From NCBI GenBank assembly GCA_018894105.1, contig CM032122.1, forward strand, positions 30,349,404 to 30,413,403: 64,000 bases of DNA, read 5' to 3'. A program made the position numbers and the translations under genes. The first letter of the stretch is position 1, and every line of letters starts with the position of its first letter. A model generated the notes under the pieces. The model was not told the origin of the DNA and ran no database searches. It worked only from the letters and a program-made list of their open reading frames with translations. The stretch is from Jacaranda mimosifolia. Lineage: Eukaryota; Streptophyta; Magnoliopsida; Lamiales; Bignoniaceae. This document shows, one piece after another, positions 60,531 through 64,000 of the stretch.

Positions 60531-61983
60531 GAAAGTAAGTTAATGTACCAACTACCAAGTTTTAAAAATTATCCAACTTTAACAGGCTTATATCATGTCA
60601 AATGTCGTGCATATAACTGAAATTGAAGAAAAGGAAAGAAATATATATATATATATATATATTTAATTTAAAATTTTTGTGTTGCGTTAAATTAATATTA
60701 TTACTCGCCTTTCTTCTCTTAGCTCTCTCTTATAAAGTCTTTTTAAAATTCACTTGATAAAGAAAACAATTTAAATTGCTTCGAAGAGAGTGGCGAAATA
60801 GTATTTTGACTTGTTTTTAAGTACAATGGGACATATTTAGAAGAACTTTCATTTGAATAAATGGAAGTTTTATTTTGAAATGTCTACTAAAAAAAACATT
60901 GATATTTGGGATAGGTAAAGTAGTAATTAATGGTGGCATATATGAAATTCGAAAATATAAGGTCGAATATATTTTTCAATGGATAAATAAATAATCTACC
61001 AAATTTTAATGTATGGTATCAAAATTGCTATTTTTGAGTGACAACATCCTTTTTCTTTTTTGGGGTATATAATATATATTTAGAATAAGTTAACATAGAA
61101 TTCATAATCGCAATCACCATGCTTCTTTGTCCTCTTCAAACTAAGGCCTTCTTTTTTTCATATAGTAATATATTCAAGTTTCACTTTTAGCTTTGAAATT
61201 CCAAATGTTGGGCCTATGCTTTTCAACTTTTCCTTATTAAAGGACGAGACTCCTAATTAACTAATCAATAATCTAATAATTTGTGCGCCATTATTATTAT
61301 AAGCGACCTGAGCATCTTTTCTCGCCTTTCCCCCGACCCTTATGCATCTCAACCTGAACATTTATTCTCATCTTTCCCCGGACTCGTTGTATGCATGTGG
61401 GATGCATACCAAGTCAACATAATTTAAACAAAGTACAAAAAGAACTTCACAATTCTTGAAAGTTTTTTTTTAAATTTTTCAGATCAGTCAAAATCAAATT
61501 TGCCAGGTTCTATTGTATTTGGGCTTTGGCCCAAATCAACTTAGACAAGCGCCGAATCTGAAGCTCTCAAGTTCTTTCATAAGGGCCTTGGTACTAATGG
61601 ATTAACAAAACATGTGGGCCCAATGCTTTTTGTGTGAAGTTCAGTTCTTGCTACAAATTAATCAAATTCAATCAGCTACAGAACTTTGAGTAATTGAGCT
61701 AGTACGAAATTTGAAATCACTAAAATGAAATCCAATTCATTATCAAAAAATTACACATAATTAACAAAACTAGAGATATAAACAAGAAAATACCACCTTA
61801 CATTACCAAAACTCGCCGAGCCCATTTGCACGGGCTTGTGATCCTATGGAGGTGACATGGGGGCTGAAACAACATCGATTACACCAATCTTAGCCCTAAA
61901 TTGGGGACGAATTCGAGTCATGGGAGTACTTAAATCAAATTGGATATGATCCCAGCCCAATTATTTAAATAAAAAAAAAAATA
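60531..61983. other. intergenic, nothing recognised
   Basis: AT-rich DNA with a TA run at 60641-60661. No gene or element with clear ends. It includes a 17-bp sequence (61796-61812) repeated exactly at 62341-62357. Confidence 0.55.
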
Positions 61984-62340
61984 CCTATGGAATGTTTGGT
62001 TACGTTTTCCCAAAATAATATTGTTTTGAAAAAACATAACCAAACATGTCCTTATTTTTCTTCAAAAACACATGTTTTTCAATATATACATATATATTAT
62101 ATATGCATCATATATATTTTTTTATTATTCTAATATTAAAAAAAAACCCACTCAATTTCAATTTCACCCCCCAAAAACCCAACAAAACAATATTAATTTT
62201 ACTGCTACAGTAAAAAAATATCTCTCCCATAATATAAACAAACATACCAAAATATAATTTTCACATTTTTCGATAATTCATTCTCTTAAAATACATAAAA
62301 ACGCATAATAAAATCACACAAAAAACATAACCAAACATTC
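61984..62340. mobile_element. MITE with ggaatgtttggtta termini (about 357 bp)
   Basis: The left end tggaatgtttggttacgttt is inverted relative to the right end aaaacataaccaaacattcc. Just inside the left end the sequence folds back again (aaaacataaccaaacatgtc at about 62031-62050). It is related to the repeat at 60008. No coding capacity. Target duplication is unclear. Confidence 0.6.
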
Positions 62341-62414
62341 CCTTACATTACCAAAACGCCCGTTATAGCTGTTAAACTCGGATCTCTGAAGACCATGCAT
62401 TCATATCAACCCAA

Positions 62415-63689
62415 CTAAACAGGCTCCGACAGCATCCAAATTCGGATCACTCGGATTATATCCGTCAGGGAGATCAAGCCGACAAGCAAACCATCTTCAT
62501 CCACGACCCAAACCCGGTGCACATGGTTGTTGATGGCCTTATCCACCACCTCTCCCAGGAGGGATTCCGGCCGGCAGGTGATGAGTTCCTTGGTAGAGGT
62601 CCTCAGGCAAGAGGCTTCATGCAGGGGCGTGCCAGAAAGTTTCTCAATGAATTGGACAACGTTCAAGTCGAAACATGATTGTAGTTGGGATATTGGACAT
62701 CCTCGTAGATCCGTGGCCGAAAATGTTCCCACAAGCTTACTGTCTTTGCCCTGAAACCATAATTCTATTCATACATTTCATTCTATATATGGAGTTAGGA
62801 TAAAATCTCATGCGATTTAGTAAACAGAATATACAATTCCATCATTCGATTAAAATGAAGTTGGCCATATATAAAATCTCATGCATTCAGCAAACAGAAT
62901 ACAAATTTCATCAGTCGATGAAAATTCTACTTAATGATAGGATTTTTGAATAAGCAGAAAATTCAAAATGCTCAAAGAAACTTTGATCCACCAACATTGT
63001 ATTTGCATATCCATCTTTTATATCAATTTGGTGAATATAGATTTAGTGTATTTGATTTCAATCGATGATTTTTTTTTTTTTAAAAATATCTAGCACACTA
63101 TTCGATCTCATTGTGTATTAAGTATCTCCTCATAAAAACAATTAATCGAAAACCAGTTACATTTAGCATGCATATGTCAAGTTGGAATAAAAGATAAAAT
63201 ACATAATGAAATAAAGGATTCAAAGTGATGAAATAAACACGAAATGGAATAGAATATCAAAATTGCAAATGATATATACCTTAATTCAATGAGATACAAT
63301 TCAAAACAAGCATGATATCGAATATGTACAAAAGCCTTACATTTATAAGTTCACCATGAAGCTCCTCGACGCCATTAGATTCAACGATTGGCACGGCATG
63401 GAGGGAGGCAGTGTTCATGCATTTGATCGCATCAATGACTCTAGTTTTATCCGTGACCCCAAAAACAATATCACTCACTGCTCCAAGTTCTTGAACTTGA
63501 CGGTTAAGAATACCTCTGAGCTCGGCCTCCTGTGCCTTCAAGAACTTGAGGAGGTCCATTTGAGTCACCATACGATAGCTGGATGCTGATTCCTTGAGCT
63601 CGACTCCTCCTACGTTTTCCAAGAAGCCATCGACCGGAACTAAAGCTCGGTGTATTCCTTTGCTGAACACTTCCATGCAGTCTAGTATG
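62415..63689 (-). CDS. SNF4-like CBS-domain protein (PV42/SnRK1-gamma type), 3' part
   Basis: Two exons lie in the window: 63341-63689 (phase 1 start, acceptor gcag at 63690-63693, donor AAT|GTAAGG) and 62415-62750 with the stop. They give 227 complete codons; the N-terminal exon or exons lie beyond 64000. The first exon starts with ILDCMEVFSKGIHRALVPVD and SSYRMVTQMDLLKFLKA, the end of one CBS motif, then GAVSDIVFGVTDKTRVIDAI and NTASLHAVPIVE. The last exon has LVGTFSATDLRG, completing a second CBS motif, then KELITCRPESLLGEVVD, NHVHRVWVVDEDGLLVGLIS and LTDIIRVI, a third. CBS motifs bind adenine nucleotides. Members of this group resemble the gamma (SNF4) subunit of SnRK1 kinase, which supports a role in energy signalling by family only. 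Family is sure; the exact member is not. Confidence 0.88.
62751..63340 (-). other. intron of the CBS-domain gene
   Basis: A 590-bp AT-rich intron with donor GTAAGG (minus strand, at 63340) and acceptor TTTCAG (at 62751-62756). Codons on both sides are complete (phase 0). Confidence 0.85.
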
Positions 63690-64000
63690 CTGCATAAAGA
63701 ACAATTAATGATGCAAGGCTATGGGAAATTACTTAGGTAATTTAATTAGTATTGGACGGTTACAATCTTGAAAATTCCAATCCATGTATACCTAACTCTT
63801 GCACAAGAAGTCAGCCAGCAAGTACTTATGATTCCATTTGAAGAGTATTTGGATAACCTTGTAAGTTGAGAAACATCTAATAACGCATAAGAGCTTATAA
63901 AATTTTCAAATAAATTCTAAATTTAGAAAACTTGGCTCACAGTATGAACCAAATACATAATTGTCTAATCTGTAATATTCTGATCTAAAATTTCAATTCT
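63690..64000. other. intron or upstream sequence of the CBS-domain gene
   Basis: AT-rich DNA with no further exon recognised. The acceptor at 63690-63693 requires an upstream exon, which must lie beyond the window. Confidence 0.6.

Overview
This is a 64-kb piece of a plant nuclear genome, most probably a eudicot. The evidence is AT-rich intergenic DNA, genes with short GT-AG introns, plant-specific gene families (an AHP6-type pseudo-phosphotransfer protein, a LURP-one-related protein and an SNF4/PV42-type CBS protein), and plant lineages of LTR retrotransposons. I cannot name the species. Roughly half of the window is transposable element.

Layout. 1-8881: a Ty3/gypsy Tat-type element on the minus strand whose left end lies outside the window, followed 14 bp later by a related solo LTR (8896-9579). 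9580-13011: AT-rich DNA without recognisable genes. 13012-25790: duplicated block A, carrying a tRNA-Thr relic and a broken AHP6-like gene, and interrupted by a decayed Ty1/copia element (17956-23020, TSD GAATG). 25842-32312: a second, younger Ty1/copia element on the minus strand (TSD AATGG, two 917-bp LTRs). 32489-32942: a CACTA-type MITE. 33344-34100: an intact two-exon LURP-one-related gene. 34562-57015: duplicated block B, collinear with block A. It is split by about 15 kb that includes a complete but decayed Tat-type gypsy element (40137-51319, TSD ATAAT), itself hit by a hAT-type MITE, and a second hAT-type element (52901-53799). Block B ends with an intact five-exon AHP6-like gene (54722-56840). 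57016-62414: intergenic DNA with a GC-rich island and foldback elements. 62415-63689: the 3' part of an SNF4-like CBS-domain gene that runs out of the window.

Biology. The main host signal is a tandem duplication of an AHP6-type gene. The right copy is open and keeps the family exon structure. It has Asp at residue 83, where true phosphotransfer proteins have His and Arabidopsis AHP6 has Asn. The left copy carries a changed splice donor, a 2-bp frameshift and a stop codon. AHP6 proteins damp cytokinin phosphorelay, so the locus probably supplies one functional inhibitor plus a relic.

The mobile elements also hold some structure: both Tat elements carry an antisense extra gene with two introns at matching places, and one has an 87-bp (29-codon) tandem repeat behind its integrase. 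I found no prokaryote-like system, CRISPR array or clearly new gene system here.
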